Below are positions 12,301 to 23,094 of a DNA stretch of 64,000 nucleotides, piece after piece. Made by a program: the position numbers and the translations under genes. Positions within the stretch are counted from its first letter, which is position 1, and every line of letters starts with the position of its first letter. Below the pieces are notes generated by a model. The model made no database searches and had not been told where the DNA came from. It worked only from the letters and a program-made list of their open reading frames with translations. The stretch lies in assembly GCF_000350225.1 (NCBI RefSeq), contig NW_005179313.1, positions 1-64,000 of the forward strand, in the 5' to 3' direction. The DNA is from Chondrus crispus (taxonomy: Eukaryota > Rhodophyta > Florideophyceae > Gigartinales > Gigartinaceae).

Positions 12301-13559
12301 GGGAATATTATTGGCCTCATATGGCCAATGACGCCTTCAGTACCGTACGGAACTGCGCGTCATGCGCTGCCACCCGGGGAACCCTGGTGAGGCACCAGAA
12401 GGATCTCAAGCTCTTCCCAGCGGCAGGACCGCTGGATTTTGTCGCCATGGACCTGCTGGGTCCTTTACCGAAGACGGCGCACGGGAATCGCCACGTGCTC
12501 GTCATGACCGACCGGTTTACGAAGCTGACGCGCAGCATCCCGTTACGGACAACCACCGCGTCGGTCGTGGCAAACGCCTTCCTGGACAATTGGGTCTACG
12601 TATACGGCGCACCTCGTTACGTGCTAACCGATAACGGACCACAATGAGCCGCCAAGTTCTTCGACGCGGTGTGCGCCTTGCTGGGGGTGAGGCACTACCT
12701 GACTACCGCCTATCACCCCCAGACGAATGGGCAAACCGAGCGGTTCAACCGTACTCTGGTACAGCGCCTCCGACACTATGTCGCGGAGCACCAGAGGGAC
12801 TGGGACGAATACATCCAGCCCCTGACCTTCGCGTATAACACGCAGGTCCACCGGTCGACGGAGACAACCCCATTCGACCTGGTGCTGACGCCACCACCGT
12901 CCGGTTTGGCACTGCCTGGTACTGTACCGCAGGATGCCGTCTCCAACACGGAAGATCCGAGAACCCCGGTACAGTACAAGCGCGCGACGCTGCGGAAACT
13001 ACGCGACGCCCTTGAGCGCGCGCGGGTGAAGCTAACCGCGGCGCAAAGGCGATACAAGGCCGACTTCGATAAGAAGGTGCGTTTCCGTCCGGTCATCGAG
13101 GTGGGAGACCTGGTCTATGTTGACCGCCCACCTCGGCCATTGACGAGTACCGAACGGGGAGACCTGCCAAGTAATGACGGGGGACCCTCCGTCAAGCTGT
13201 TGCCGAAAACGGAAGGCCCGTTTCGGGTCCGATCCGCTACGGAGACCACAGTGGTCGTCAATCAAGACGGAGTCTCAAACCGCGTGAGCATCGATCCGAT
13301 AACCCGGATGCCGCGGGGACCCCGCGACGTCACTACGGCCGCCCCGACCCAGCCCGCAGCGGCCGGAGAACCCGAACCCTCCGCGGAGTATGTGATCGAC
13401 CATCTGGTCGGTCACCGGGAGAACCGCACAGGAACCCAGTACAAGGTCCGCTGGTATGGCTACGCCCCAGCGGACGACACCTGGGAACCCGCGGAGGGAC
13501 TCCCCCAGGCCTTCATAGACCGCTTTTGGCGCACGCGGGCGGCAGCACGCCACCGCTAA
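9318..13559 (+). pseudogene. pol: Element B Pol: protease, RT, RNase H, integrase, chromodomain; one in-frame TGA
   Basis: About 1,414 codons in one frame. In order: retropepsin (PVLDSGAGPNLI, about residue 55, and CILGTTFLD); RT (core from about 400, YLDDVI at about 562); RNase H (LDTDACAYQVG, about 733); integrase zinc region (HHPRLARHP ... CASC); integrase core with VAMDLLGPLP, LTDNGPQ and HPQTNGQTERFN; and a chromodomain at the C terminus (YVIDHLVGHR ... YKVRWYGYAPADDTWEP, last 55 residues). A TGA at 12645-12647 follows DNGPQ, where related copy C reads Phe. Otherwise the frame is open, so one nonsense change (or a base-call error) is the only visible lesion. The 100-N gap lies between RT and RNase H. 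Confidence 0.93.
11176..11275. other. Assembly gap (100 N)
   Basis: Exactly 100 N inside the RT-RNase H connection of element B. Aligning flanking residues to element A (LGHVI...; RSFLG) suggests only about 11 codons are missing, so the N length is a placeholder. Confidence 0.98.
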
Positions 13560-13599
13560 TACCGCACTGGGCAACCCAGCGCGGGGCGGGACGATCCCG

Positions 13600-14200
13600 C
13601 GGAGGACCTCCCCCGCGCGGCGGCCAACCGCCACCGCAAACCCCGCGCCGGAAAACCCGGCGCAGGAGGGGGTGAGGTCGCCCCAGACGCACGCGGAACC
13701 CCGCGTGCGCCACTGCAAACCCCGCACCGGAAGACACGGCGCAGGAGGGGGCAAGGTCGCCAAAGACGCACGCGGAACCCCGCGCACGTCACCACAAACC
13801 CCGCACCGGAAGACCCGGCGCAGGAGGGGGCGAGGTCGCCACAGACGCACGCGGAACCCCGCGTGCGCCACCGCCCACCCCGCGCCGGAAGACTCGGTGC
13901 AGGAGGGGGCAAGGTCGCCAAAGACGCACGCGGAACCCCGCGCACGTCACCGCAAACCCCGCGCCGGAAAACCCGGCGCAGGAGGGGGCAAGGTCGCCAA
14001 AGACGCACGCGGAACCCCGTGCACGTAACCGCCCACCCCGCGCCGGAAGACCCGGCGCAGGAGCGGGCGAGGACGCCACCGACGCACGCGGAACCCCGCG
14101 TGCGCCACCCCAAACCCCGCACCGGAATACCCGGCGCGGATGGGGGGCGACTCCGCCGAGGGTCTACTCCAGGCGGCCACCACCCGTTTACGGCGCACGC
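13600..14200 (+). repeat. 79-bp tandem repeat array in element B
   Basis: The landmark gcaggagg recurs at 13662, 13741, 13820, 13899, 13978 and 14057, with a variant at 14136, so each step is exactly 79 bp. There are about seven GC-rich units, each with cgcacgcggaacccc and a ccgg-rich segment. As 79 is not a multiple of three, a frame through the array cycles through all three readings, and the ORFs across it are not evidence of a protein. Confidence 0.95.
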
Positions 14201-14938
14201 GGATCCCCTGCGTGCCACCGCCCGAGCCGTACCGGATGGACCGGCGCCGGGGGCGAAGCTGACCCGCCGGCAGGACGACCTGACGCGGCGGTGGTCAAAC
14301 GGCTTGGCGCCCCGGTGCATACCCGCCGCCGAGAGACGGAACCCAGCCGCGTAAATACTGTATGGGCACGACCTCGCCGGGGCTCCAGGGCACTGTGGAC
14401 CACGAGTTGCGCGAGCGGCATACACCGCCCGGCACGTGTGGCCGCTGGACCATAGCGGCGGTTCAAGACGCCTCCGATCCTCGGGGGGTACCCAATCGGA
14501 GCTCGTCAAACCGCCGAGAAACCACCCGCCGCAAGGAAAAAGCAGGCGGAAATTACCAAGGAAATGGCCGGTTCCGCCCCAAGCCGGTAATGGGGACGCG
14601 CACCGGGTGCTGCGGGGGGAACGGGAACCCGCCCCCGCAACGACCCGTCACGACGATAGTGCGGTCGCCCGCCCGTCGGGCCGCGGTACGCGTCAACCCG
14701 ACATGGAAGCGCTGAGGGAAACCCGCAGCGGTACTCCCGACCAGCCGGTCGGGAAGATCTCACCCCGACGGGCGACCCCGGGGGTAGGCCACGGGCCGCA
14801 CCCGTCGCGGTAACCCGCCACCGCAAGAGCGCGTGGGCAACCGCGCGCTACCGCTGCCCCGCGCCGGATTAAGCCGGCGCGGAGGGCCCTGGACGGCAAG
14901 GAGGCGACTCCGGTCGCCGGCTTTTAATTAAGCCCAAA
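14201..14938 (+). other. Element B non-coding spacer after the tandem array
   Basis: GC-rich DNA without a supported gene. Part of it (about 14480-14900) is shared in inverted orientation with 57900-58290 and 61680-61910, so it is a conserved part of this element family's 3' region. Confidence 0.6.
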
Positions 14939-14939
14939 A

Positions 14940-15490
14940 GGGGGCTACGTTTTTCCTCCTAGAAGGATGGGAAAAAATCGTAGCTCCTTCCCGTTAACGG
15001 CATTATACTCCCCGGGTCTGCCCGCGTCCGGAGGTCCCAAGACGGAAAATCCGACTTTGGGAAGGCCCAAGCGGATTTGGAAGCCGGAACTGTAAACAGC
15101 TGTTTCTGCTCGTTTTTTACAGTTTCCTTTCGTTTCCAAATCGGGGCCTCCGCGGAAAGTGACAATGGCAGGACTTACCGACCGGTTTTGGACGAACGGC
15201 AGAGCGTACCGCCGCTGGGAGCTCCCCACTGACCGCACGGACAGGCTGGCGGTCACACACCCCGCTGTCTCGCGGGTGAAAGGGCACCGTTTTTGGAAAA
15301 ACGGCCAGCCCTCCGGGGGGGTAGGGGAAAATCGCTTCTTTGGCGCCGGTTTGATGATGCCCGGCGCCGGGGGAAGACGCCCCACCGCAACGGCGAGCCT
15401 ATCCGGACGGTTGAAGGTACAGCGGGTCCGTCTGCTGTACCTGTAAACCCGAATTCCCGATCGGTTCTTCAACGGAACACTGTACGGGAA
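14940..15490 (+). repeat. Hairpin module 1 in element B 3' region
   Basis: Begins with a stem-loop (ggctacgttttt ... aaaaatcgtagc, 14943-14984). A second inverted repeat follows, built from ggatttggaa and tttccaaatc around 15075-15145, then a shared stretch ccagccctccggggggg and a ggcgccgg pair. The same order recurs in module 2. Confidence 0.75.
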
Positions 15491-16125
15491 GAAGGGCTAC
15501 GATTTCCCCTCTAGAAGGGCGAATAAAAATCGTAGCCCATATCCGAGAACGGTTCCAGACTCCTGAGGTCGTCGCCGACCTGGGAGTATTTGGAAACAGA
15601 AACGTGTTTATGCCGTTTCTGACTGTTTTTTTACAGTTTCTATTGGTTTCCAAATAGGAACCGTTCGGGAAAGGGACTACCGTGCGGTTTTCGCTCTCTG
15701 TTTTGGCCGACAGAGGTACGGCACGCACCGGGAAAGGTCTGAGACGTACCGGTGCGGGGCTGGCGGGGGCGTACTCGTGGGGTTTTGGAGGAAATCGAAG
15801 GGGAATTCTTGGAAAAATGGCCAGCCCTCCGGGGGGGTCCTGGAAAAACGCTTCTTTGCGCCGGTTGTTCGATGACCCGGCGCAGGCTGAAGCCGCCCAA
15901 TCCGAACGGTGGCGTACCGCAAATGGAACCGGGAGCAGCAGGAGCGCTGAACTCCTCCGCGCGGGTCGGGAAATGACCGCCGCTGCGGGTGTGCATGCGG
16001 GTGAGGACCCGAGGAAGGTACCTACTATACGGCCGCGTCTCCGCGGCCGACGCATGGTCTCCGTTCGGGATAGAGGACCGTCACAGCTGGCACGGATTTA
16101 GTCCGCCGCGACGGGGACGTGTCGC
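15491..16125 (+). repeat. Hairpin module 2 in element B 3' region
   Basis: A diverged copy of module 1. It has a 12-bp perfect stem gggctacgattt / aaatcgtagccc at 15494-15538, an inverted repeat tatttggaaac / gtttccaaata at 15588-15656, then ccagccctccggggggg near 15820. It matches 60280-60893 in opposite orientation. Confidence 0.75.
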
Positions 16126-16130
16126 GAAAT

Positions 16131-16143
16131 AAGGAAGGGGGTC
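16131..16143 (+). promoter_or_regulatory. Element B polypurine tract
   Basis: aaggaagggggtc lies directly before the 3' LTR, where plus-strand DNA synthesis is primed in LTR elements. It is conserved in inverted form beside the C and D LTRs (gacccccttcctt at 54669 and 60244). Confidence 0.85.
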
Positions 16144-16719
16144 TGTAGTACAACGGCGCGAAGGCAATCGCACCACCGCTGCCGCCCCGGGATACAGTAT
16201 GATGGGCTGTAAGCGCGAGAAGAACTGTAAGGAGTTATATTTACAGCACACGGCCGGTGCGGAGTACAGTGGTACCCCGCTGGTTACACGTGTAGGATCC
16301 GAACGGTAAGTAATTAGTAATTAGTAGTTAATGGCACAAATTAGCCAATTTAGCACAGTAGCTGGTATACAGTAAGTAACAGCCACTGTAGCGGGACAGG
16401 TGTCCTGGCGTCCCACTTAGGGGTTAAGACGGGGGGCACCTGCCCCGTTCCAGTAAACGGGGGAGACTCGCCTCCCTTCCCTTTACGGCTTTTTGCTAAC
16501 TCCGTCCGGTTTTACCTCTAAGTCTCAGGCTTCTAACCCGTGACCGGCCGTCCGGATCTAACACCACCGACCGGCTGCGCGTCACCGGCCACGTGAGCCT
16601 TCCCTCTTTTCGAGTCCTTCCGTACGGTTTGCGCTCGCGTGGGTTACCCAGCGGCGCGCGCTCCCTTACCTCTAACCCCCCTCGTTCCGAGTGGTCGGGA
16701 CGAAGGTAGTTATACCACA
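16144..16719 (+). repeat. Element B 3' LTR
   Basis: 576 bp, nearly identical to 6144-6719, with tgtagtaca at its start and tataccaca at its end, followed by the target duplication aacgc (16720-16724). Confidence 0.96.
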
Positions 16720-16724
16720 AACGC

Positions 16725-17420
16725 CGTGCCCAGGAGGACGGGCACCGCAAGCTGGTCGGCGACCACGAACGGAATGCGGAACGTCGTGTTCCGCAGTCGG
16801 ACGGCCAGCTGCACGACCGCAGTCAGCTTGAGCGGGTTACTGTTCGCGCCTGCCAACTCTGGCAGGCGTGCGTGTCGTACGACGTAGCGCGTCCAATCGG
16901 GAGGAAGGTCGGCCTTCCTCACCAAGTCATACCCCGAGCAGGTATCGACTGCAATGTATGAGGCTTGAACGCGTTCCCCTCGGTTGCGATCGAGCCAAGG
17001 ACGTTGTATATCTTCGATGTCATCAAGCAGATGACACCGTCGACTACCTTCGGTGACGACGGCTCGGCCAGGTCGTTCCGCTTGGGCCGCCGGCGTCGGT
17101 TCCGGCTTCTCTTCCGTGGTCTTCTGCCTCGGTCGCGGGGCGTCCGTCGGTCGGTGACGTCCTCGCGGCAAGTCGCGTCCGTACGCGACTTGATTTCTTC
17201 TGGCGGCCCCGGACACACGTGGGTCGGGCCGCCAGCGCGTTCGATGCGCTCCTTATTTGGCATGTGGCTCACGGTGGCCACGGTGCCTCCTTCCTCCCGC
17301 ACCTCACTTACGGAAGTCTCGGTGCGCTCGTGTGGAGTCGAGGGGAATATTATCGGCAAACATTCCCCTCCTCCGCCGGGGTTGAATCGTAACGGGTCTA
17401 GGTTGGTGTGACAAGACGGC
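16725..17420 (-). pseudogene. pol: A' protease N-terminal part (5' side of the B insertion)
   Basis: Codes on the minus strand for AVDTCSGYDLVRKADLPPDW and VPVLLGTAF, matching element A 41590-41820. This is the retropepsin region, with DTCSG in place of the usual D-T/S-G-A. A frame break between the MPIIFPSTP start (17359) and the DTCSG part shows decay. It is continuous with 2210-6138 once B and one aacgc are removed. Confidence 0.8.
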
Positions 17421-19868
17421 TCACGCGACCGCGCGAACGTAACCGTCTTTACGGGTTTTTCGAACTACCCGAGCTGTCGGAGCTACCCGCCCTGCTATCG
17501 TTAGCCAGCGCATCAGCTGTTCCCTGGCCGTGGTGGTGCGCGTCGTTCCTCCACTTTGGCTGGGCATCCTCTACGAAGTAATTGGATGCTTGGCCACCTT
17601 GAATTGCAACGTCCGGCCGCTGCAATATTTGAGGGGCGGCGAGAACCGGTTCTCCTCCGCCTCCTTCCGTGGGCTGGGGGTTCGGATCCCCAACCTAATC
17701 TTGGAGGTACATGATGGCGTTCTGTACCCCTTGGGGCAACTGGGTACGGCCCCGGTCGCCTCTTCCATCTCGACGGGGATACCGCGTATCCATCCGACGA
17801 GGGTCACGCCGATCCCTTTGATCGGTTCCCGGGTGTCGATACCCGCCTTCGCGAGGGGCGAAACGGACGCCCCCACCCGATCGGTTCGGGTCTCCTCGCC
17901 GCGGGCCTCGGTCTTCCCGCGTAGACTGCTGGATGAGATTGCACATCCCAGGGCGCGTCTCCATCGGATAGCGGTAGTTCTTGTACGCCGTGAACTGACG
18001 TTGTTCAGGCGACAGGAACGGGCACGCGTACATGGCGTGGCCATACATTCGGCACAGCCAACAAACGTACGCGCTGCCATCGGTCCACGCGAACGTCGCC
18101 GCGTGGCGTGCCTCTTCGTCGGTGAGTCGAGGCACGTAAGGCGGCACGCGATCCCCTTCCCGACTGGAGATATCCAGCTCTGCCAGGTTGTGGTTTGGAC
18201 CACCCGTGGCTTCTGGCGTGCGCGCGAATGCAGTCGCGTATCTTCCGGTCGATCCCGTGGAAGCTGTCGTTGGAGGTCGGCCTCCTGCGCGGTCGAAGCC
18301 TTGCGTGATGAGGACAGGGTCGGCCTGCCACTCATCTTCTCCTATGTGGAGGGATGCCGCAGGCGAACTTGTCGCATGGGATCTCGGGGTTCGATTCCCC
18401 CTCGCTGCCGGTTTCGGATCCGGCAGCGGCAAACCGCGCCGAGCGTGGCACGTTGTGCCTCCCGTCGTCGCGATACGGCGGATCGTTGGAAGTTATGTCT
18501 TCTGTTGCCCGGGCAATCGTTGGACCGTGTCAGCCACTGCGGCCCGGGTTGCAGGGGCTAGTCCGCTTACAAATTCGTGTAGCGTACGGACGTCTACCGG
18601 ACCGGTGTGCGCGGTGAGCTTCACCGGCTGATAGACGCCGCAGCGGGGATCGAAAGAGAGAATCGGTTCTTTTGATCCGCGGGCGGTATCTCCGCGTCTT
18701 TTTTCGTCCACGTACGGTACGCCTGTCATCTTCCGCATGTCTCCGGCGACATGCGGCAGCGCTTGGGTCTCGGACGCGAAATTTTCGTCCGTCTTGGGGC
18801 TTCGCTGCCGAGTGACCCGACTGGTGTCGGAACCAGTCGGGCTCCCTTCTTGCGCGTCGTGCGCATTCGGAAGTACAGTGGCACCGGGCCCTTTTGGGGG
18901 GGCTCCGGGCGACTTTTCGGCCGATGCCAGTTCCATCCTACGAACGCGCCTGACGGGGTAACGGGTAGTGTAGGTACGTCTACCGGACCGGGGTGCGCGG
19001 TGTAGTCCACCGGCGGGCAGCCGCCCCAGCGAGGATCGACGGAGAACATGGGTTCTCCGGATCCGCCAGCGGCTCCACCACGGTCTTGGTCGTGACAGTA
19101 CAGTACCTGTCGCAACTGACGCATGTTTCCGGGGCATGCGGCAGAGCTCGAGTCTCGGACGCGAAGTTTGCGTCCGCCGTTGGTTTGATGTCCTCCGCGC
19201 TCCGACTGGTGACGGCACCAGTCGGAGGCCACTCCTGCGCATCGGACGCGCCCGGAGGAACAGTGGCACCGGGCCCTCTCCAGGGAGCTCCAGGCACCCT
19301 TACGGCCGAGTTCTGTTCTAACTCACGAGCGCACCGGCGCGTCGAGTTAAGTTCCGCAGCCGTATGCGCGAACGCTCCCATCTGTTCGGCAGATGGAAAG
19401 GCTGCGTGTCCCGTCGTACCCCGGAGTTCGTACTCGCGGGTCGACCTGCAACGTCCGGCGTAGGGGCATCGATGCGCGCGTCCTCGACAAACACTAGACG
19501 GAGTGCAACTGGTCGACGAGCGGCGCAAGATCTCCAAGGACTGAGTCACGCGCTCAAACCTTCCTTCGTGGAGGGAGCGCGACTCGTCAGCTGACGAGTC
19601 ACGCTCCTTCCACGACCACGTCTACGCCCGCTGTACTAGCACAGCGGGCGTAGACGTGATCGGTCACGTCGATACGAAGGGATGTTCGGACATCCTCGAC
19701 ATACTCCGCGATGCGTTCGTACATTGCGCGAGCGCGTCCTTCTGAGTAGTCCAGCGACGGTTTGCGATCTCGAGGACCTGCCGCGCCGTCGTCGGGTAGG
19801 ACGCGTAGTGCCGACGCCTGCACATCGGTCGGTGCGGAGTGGATCGAGGGTTCGGACCCTTCGCTCAT
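17421..19868 (-). pseudogene. gag: A' gag, decayed, capsid core deleted
   Basis: Starts at an ATG at 19866-19868 (MSEGSEPSIH), matching MSQEYATLIR of element A, and runs to a TGA at 17421-17423 that is also present in A. Frameshifts and stops break it into pieces. The linker containing ASETQALP is present twice in tandem (about 18600-18960 and 18970-19330). The reading then jumps to VSGLAPATRAAV, omitting about 170 residues of capsid core present in A. The CCHC knuckle CWLCRMYGHAMYAC survives in the 17695-18432 piece. Confidence 0.88.
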
Positions 19869-19927
19869 CTCGACGCGTACGGACGCGGAGGAAAACGACA
19901 ACCTTCTCGGAATGATCTTCGGGGTCT

Positions 19928-19945
19928 TCTAGGTCGGGAGACCAC
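19928..19945 (-). promoter_or_regulatory. Candidate primer-binding site of A'
   Basis: On the minus strand, gtggtctcccgacctaga directly follows the 5' LTR, as in element A at 38386-38403. Conservation in both copies supports a primer-binding role; the tRNA is not identified. Confidence 0.6.
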
Positions 19946-20546
19946 TGTAAAATAAACACCCCAACGTCGAGGGGGTGTATGCACAGTCCTGCTAGACCCT
20001 GATCGGAGAAGGGAAGCAACCCCAGCTAACGGAACCGGGCGAGCCCGGGTAGTAGTGGTAGAGCGGGTACGGTCGGGGACGCGCGCACGCGCGGGCCGAT
20101 CTACGCCTCGACGCCCCGGCGCAGCGCTGGGTGACGTACCAGAGCTGACGGGCGGAGGCGGATCTAAGCTCGCTCGCGTGCTTGCGCGTCCCCCGGGGCC
20201 CGCTTGGCTCCTAACTAGATACGGGCTAGTGGGAACCCGTTCTAGAATAAGCGGGGCGAGCTTGACCAGATGCGTGGGTTCTGGACAAGCTCGTGCTTGT
20301 CCTTTCTCTCTGCCGTGGGTCTGCCCTAGTATTTAATATACAAGTAAGTCCTATCATACTACAGTACAGTACGTACGGTACTATAGTGCTACTGTAGTCA
20401 GTGCGGGCCGTGCCGTACTGTAACGCTGCCAGCCATCGGGGCTGACAGTACACGTGTGTTACGCGTGTGTGCGCGTGCTGTCGCCTGTAGAGTTCGGGCT
20501 TTACAGTAGCTGATTTAATCTAAATCCAGTTAGAGATTATACTACA
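19946..20546 (-). repeat. A' 5' LTR
   Basis: 601 bp with tgtaaaataaac at one end and ttatactaca at the other. It shares with the A LTRs the stretches ggatcggagaag, gacgtaccag and tatttaatatac (TATA-like, 20330-20345). It is shorter and clearly diverged from the 700-bp A LTRs, so this is an older copy. Confidence 0.9.
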
Positions 20547-22654
20547 CTAGATACTTCACTTGGAACAGATCCACAAGGACTTGGAAGCCACGCGCAAACA
20601 TGAGGAGGAGGAACCCTCAAGACGAGAACGACCTCTTTAACTGTAGTGGACCTGGGTCGAATGTCATTGGTCGCATCTACACAGTCAGTCCACGAGAGGG
20701 CGAGAGGTACTTTCTCCGCTTGCTTCTCACGCAAGTACCAGGGGCTATTTCTTTCCAGAATCTGTGCACCATCGATTGTGTACAGTGTTCCAGTTTCCGA
20801 GAGGCCTGCTGTAAGATGGGACTGCTTGCATACGACGCGGAGTGGAGGCACGCCTTACGAGAGTCCTTCCGTTCTTCGCTTGTGCCTCTATCTCGCGTTT
20901 TTGCTACTATCCTGGCATACTGCGAGCCGTCTGATCCACATACACTCTGGAACAATGTGTCGTTATTCTTGACAGATATACGTGCACGCGCACGTGGGCC
21001 TGGGAACAGTTCGCGCGGACAACAGCTCTCCAATGATGAACACGCTTTGTCGTACGTCTTGCTAGAGGTGATAGACGCGCTGCAGTCCATGAGTCGTTAC
21101 ACTCTCACGGATTTCAACCTACCTGAGCCTATGTAAGACCTTCCCCTGTTGCACGAAGGGCTGTCTACGAACTCGGGTCATGTGAACACGGAAGTTCTGG
21201 AGCAACGACTTCAGCAAGCTCTTCCACATTGGTTCCATTCTTCCAGGCGTGTCCGTCCAAAGCTTGCAAGGGCTAACTTCCCCAGCACTTGCCCCAATCG
21301 CAGTTAGTTCTGCTTCACCCAACTCAAGCGATTTCTTGCTGGATGCTCCAGGAGGCACCGGAAAGACTTTTTTTACCAATGCTATACAGAACGTGCTCAC
21401 CATTCGTGCCAAAACTGTTTTACCTGTTGCGACGTCGGCAGTAGCTGCAGTCTTATTGGATGGCGGCATTCAGTCTTTAAGATTCCTATACCTATTTTGT
21501 CAGATAGTACGTTTAACATCTCGCCCAATTCCACGTTACGTCATGATATGAAAGACGTCGACTTGATCATATGGGATGAGATCGGAATGTGCCATAAGTA
21601 TTGTATAGAAGCCGTAGATTGCACCCTACGCGACCTGACTGGCACAGACTTTCCTTTCGGTGGTAAACACGTCCTGTTTTCTGGAGACTTTCGCCAGATT
21701 CTTCCAGTTGTGCCGGGCGGGTCAAGAGCACAGATATTCAATGCATGTGTCAGATCCTCGGCTCTCTTCCAAGGATTCAAGTCTCTCTCTCTCACTGAGA
21801 ACATGAGACTTTCAGCTCTTCGCCAAATTACGTCCGCAGGCCACGAAGCTCTCCAGTTCGCACCATTTCTGCTTCAAGTTGGTGAAGGACGACTGCGAGG
21901 TCCAAACCAGCCCGACATGATACGTCTTCCGACCTCTATGCGTACTGTGAAATCCATCACAGACCTCTGTCGTTCCATCTTTGACGGAATTGCGACACGC
22001 CATTCTAACATGGATTAGATTACTTCTAGATTCCTTCTAGCAACTAAGAACAGTGCTCTGCCGGAAAGCAGTGAGATTGTTGAAGACATGATTCCGGGTG
22101 CGTATCGCACGTTCTTGAGCGCAGACAAGGTAGAAAACGAGGATCGAAACGCCCTCAGGTATCCAGTAGAACTATTGAATACACTGACTGCAGGGTCTTC
22201 TCTACCCGACCATCAACTAAGGTTAAAGAAGGGTTTTGTTGTCATGCTTCTTCGTAACCTCGACCCAAACGATGAACATGTCAACGGCGCTAGATACATA
22301 GTAGATAGAATGTCCAACAGCTTGCTTTGTCTCTACGTAGCTACTGGAAGTCATCAGGGAAATCCACTCTGCCTGCCTCGCATGCCCTGCGGACCCGGAG
22401 ACGACAACTTTCCTGTCCCAGGATTTACAAGGACCCAATTTCCCATTCGCACTTGCTTTGCCATGACTACAAACAAGGCGCAAGGACAGTCTTTTGGAGG
22501 ACTCCTGGGACTCGATCTTAGAAACCACTGCTTCTCTCACGGTCAACTATATGTCGCCCTGTCCAGGACCACACGTCCTGGCAACGTCATTGTTTTGACA
22601 TCGGAAGCAGATGAAACTACCTGCAACGTAGTGTTCCCTGAAGTCCTTTCGTAG
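20547..22654 (+). pseudogene. Helitron-type Pif1-like helicase, 5'-truncated and broken
   Basis: The first piece (20600-21136) reads YTVSPREGERYFLRLLL, typical of the region before the helicase domain in Helitron Rep-helicases. Walker A follows in another frame (LLDAPGGTGKTF, about 21340), then Walker B (LIIWDEIGM) and GGKHVLFSGDFRQILPV in 21497-22018. After an in-frame TAG at 22016 come the C-terminal motifs (TTNKAQGQSF, LYVALSRTT) to 22654. Helitrons transpose by a rolling-circle mechanism, the helicase unwinding the donor. The replication-initiator part is missing, because the A' LTR lies directly upstream. Some breaks might be introns, but the in-frame TAG argues for a pseudogene. Confidence 0.88.
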
Positions 22655-22739
22655 AGGGACTTTATCGATAGAGTTTAAATAAAGCTACTTTACGTTTTTT
22701 TCAACCACCCCGTGCCTTTACCACTCCACTTTATTACAT

Positions 22740-23094
22740 TCAGACCCTTTCGCATTCCTCCCCACTTGCGGCGCGCAACGCGCGCCACGGAGCCCACTTG
22801 TCTCTACTAATTCCTTCCTTTTCTATCCCGCTTCGCATCGCTTGCGTACATGCGGCTATCCCACCAATGATACCCGTCAACATGACCCCAACCATAACTG
22901 AGTAGTAAAAATATTGCCCAGCCAAGAACAAATATCCAAAACGTGACGCCTCGAGCCCCACCATGCAGTAGAAGACAACTGCAAAAACAAAGTTTTCAAC
23001 CATCCCACCACCTGTTACGCCTTTGGTGCGTGCAGCAGTTCCAAAGAAGAGAAAGGCGACCTGATATCTGTTGTGCTTTTAGGCGGAGGCGCGG
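22740..23094 (-). CDS. Small two-helix membrane protein or exon (unrecognised)
   Basis: The minus-strand frame reads HNRYQVAFLFFGTAARTKGV, then two hydrophobic stretches (NFVFAVVFYCMVG and YSVMVGVMLTGIIGGIAAC), and ends ASGEECERV at 22740. The first ATG in frame gives 87 residues. The frame is open further upstream to a TAA next to an aaaag that could be a splice acceptor, so this may be a last exon. Copy 2 keeps only the start (HNRYQVAFLFLGTAAR) and its coding tail is deleted. It lies downstream of the Uma2-like gene on the same strand. I do not recognise the family. Confidence 0.4.

Larger units (their letters stand above)
6144..16719 (+). mobile_element. Ty3/gypsy chromodomain element B, complete with two LTRs
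   Basis: Two 576-bp LTRs bound a 9.4-kb interior with primer-binding site, gag, pol with chromodomain, a 2.6-kb non-coding 3' region and a polypurine tract. I saw only two differences between the LTRs (near 6406/16406 and 6580/16580), which implies a recent insertion. It lies in A' with an aacgc target duplication. Pol has one in-frame TGA and an assembly gap. It differs clearly from family A in gag and in LTR length. Relatives C and D lie at 54032-62060. Confidence 0.95.
1..20546 (-). mobile_element. Ty3/gypsy element A' (minus strand, truncated by window edge, split by element B)
   Basis: Reading right to left: 5' LTR (19946-20546), primer-binding region, gag, protease, RT-RNase H-integrase-chromodomain, then at least 2.2 kb after pol. 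It belongs to the same family as element A (37686-52376), as shown by shared gag, pol, LTR and primer-binding sequence. Element B (6144-16719) sits inside the protease region with a 5-bp target duplication, so A' is the older insertion. The gag core is deleted and pol has several nonsense codons, so this copy cannot be autonomous. The 3' LTR would lie left of the window. Confidence in the family is high; the outer left boundary is unknown. Confidence 0.9.

Noticed and set aside
13556-14509. 317-codon minus ORF with apparent protein repeats
   Set aside because: It reads through the 79-bp array, where all frames stay open because of GC-rich repeats; no coding support, and the B family relative C lacks the array.
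18380-18410. tRNA-like T arm (ggggttcgattcccc)
   Set aside because: No A box or cloverleaf around it, and it lies inside gag of A', where the matching part of A codes LPLPDSKP; a chance match.
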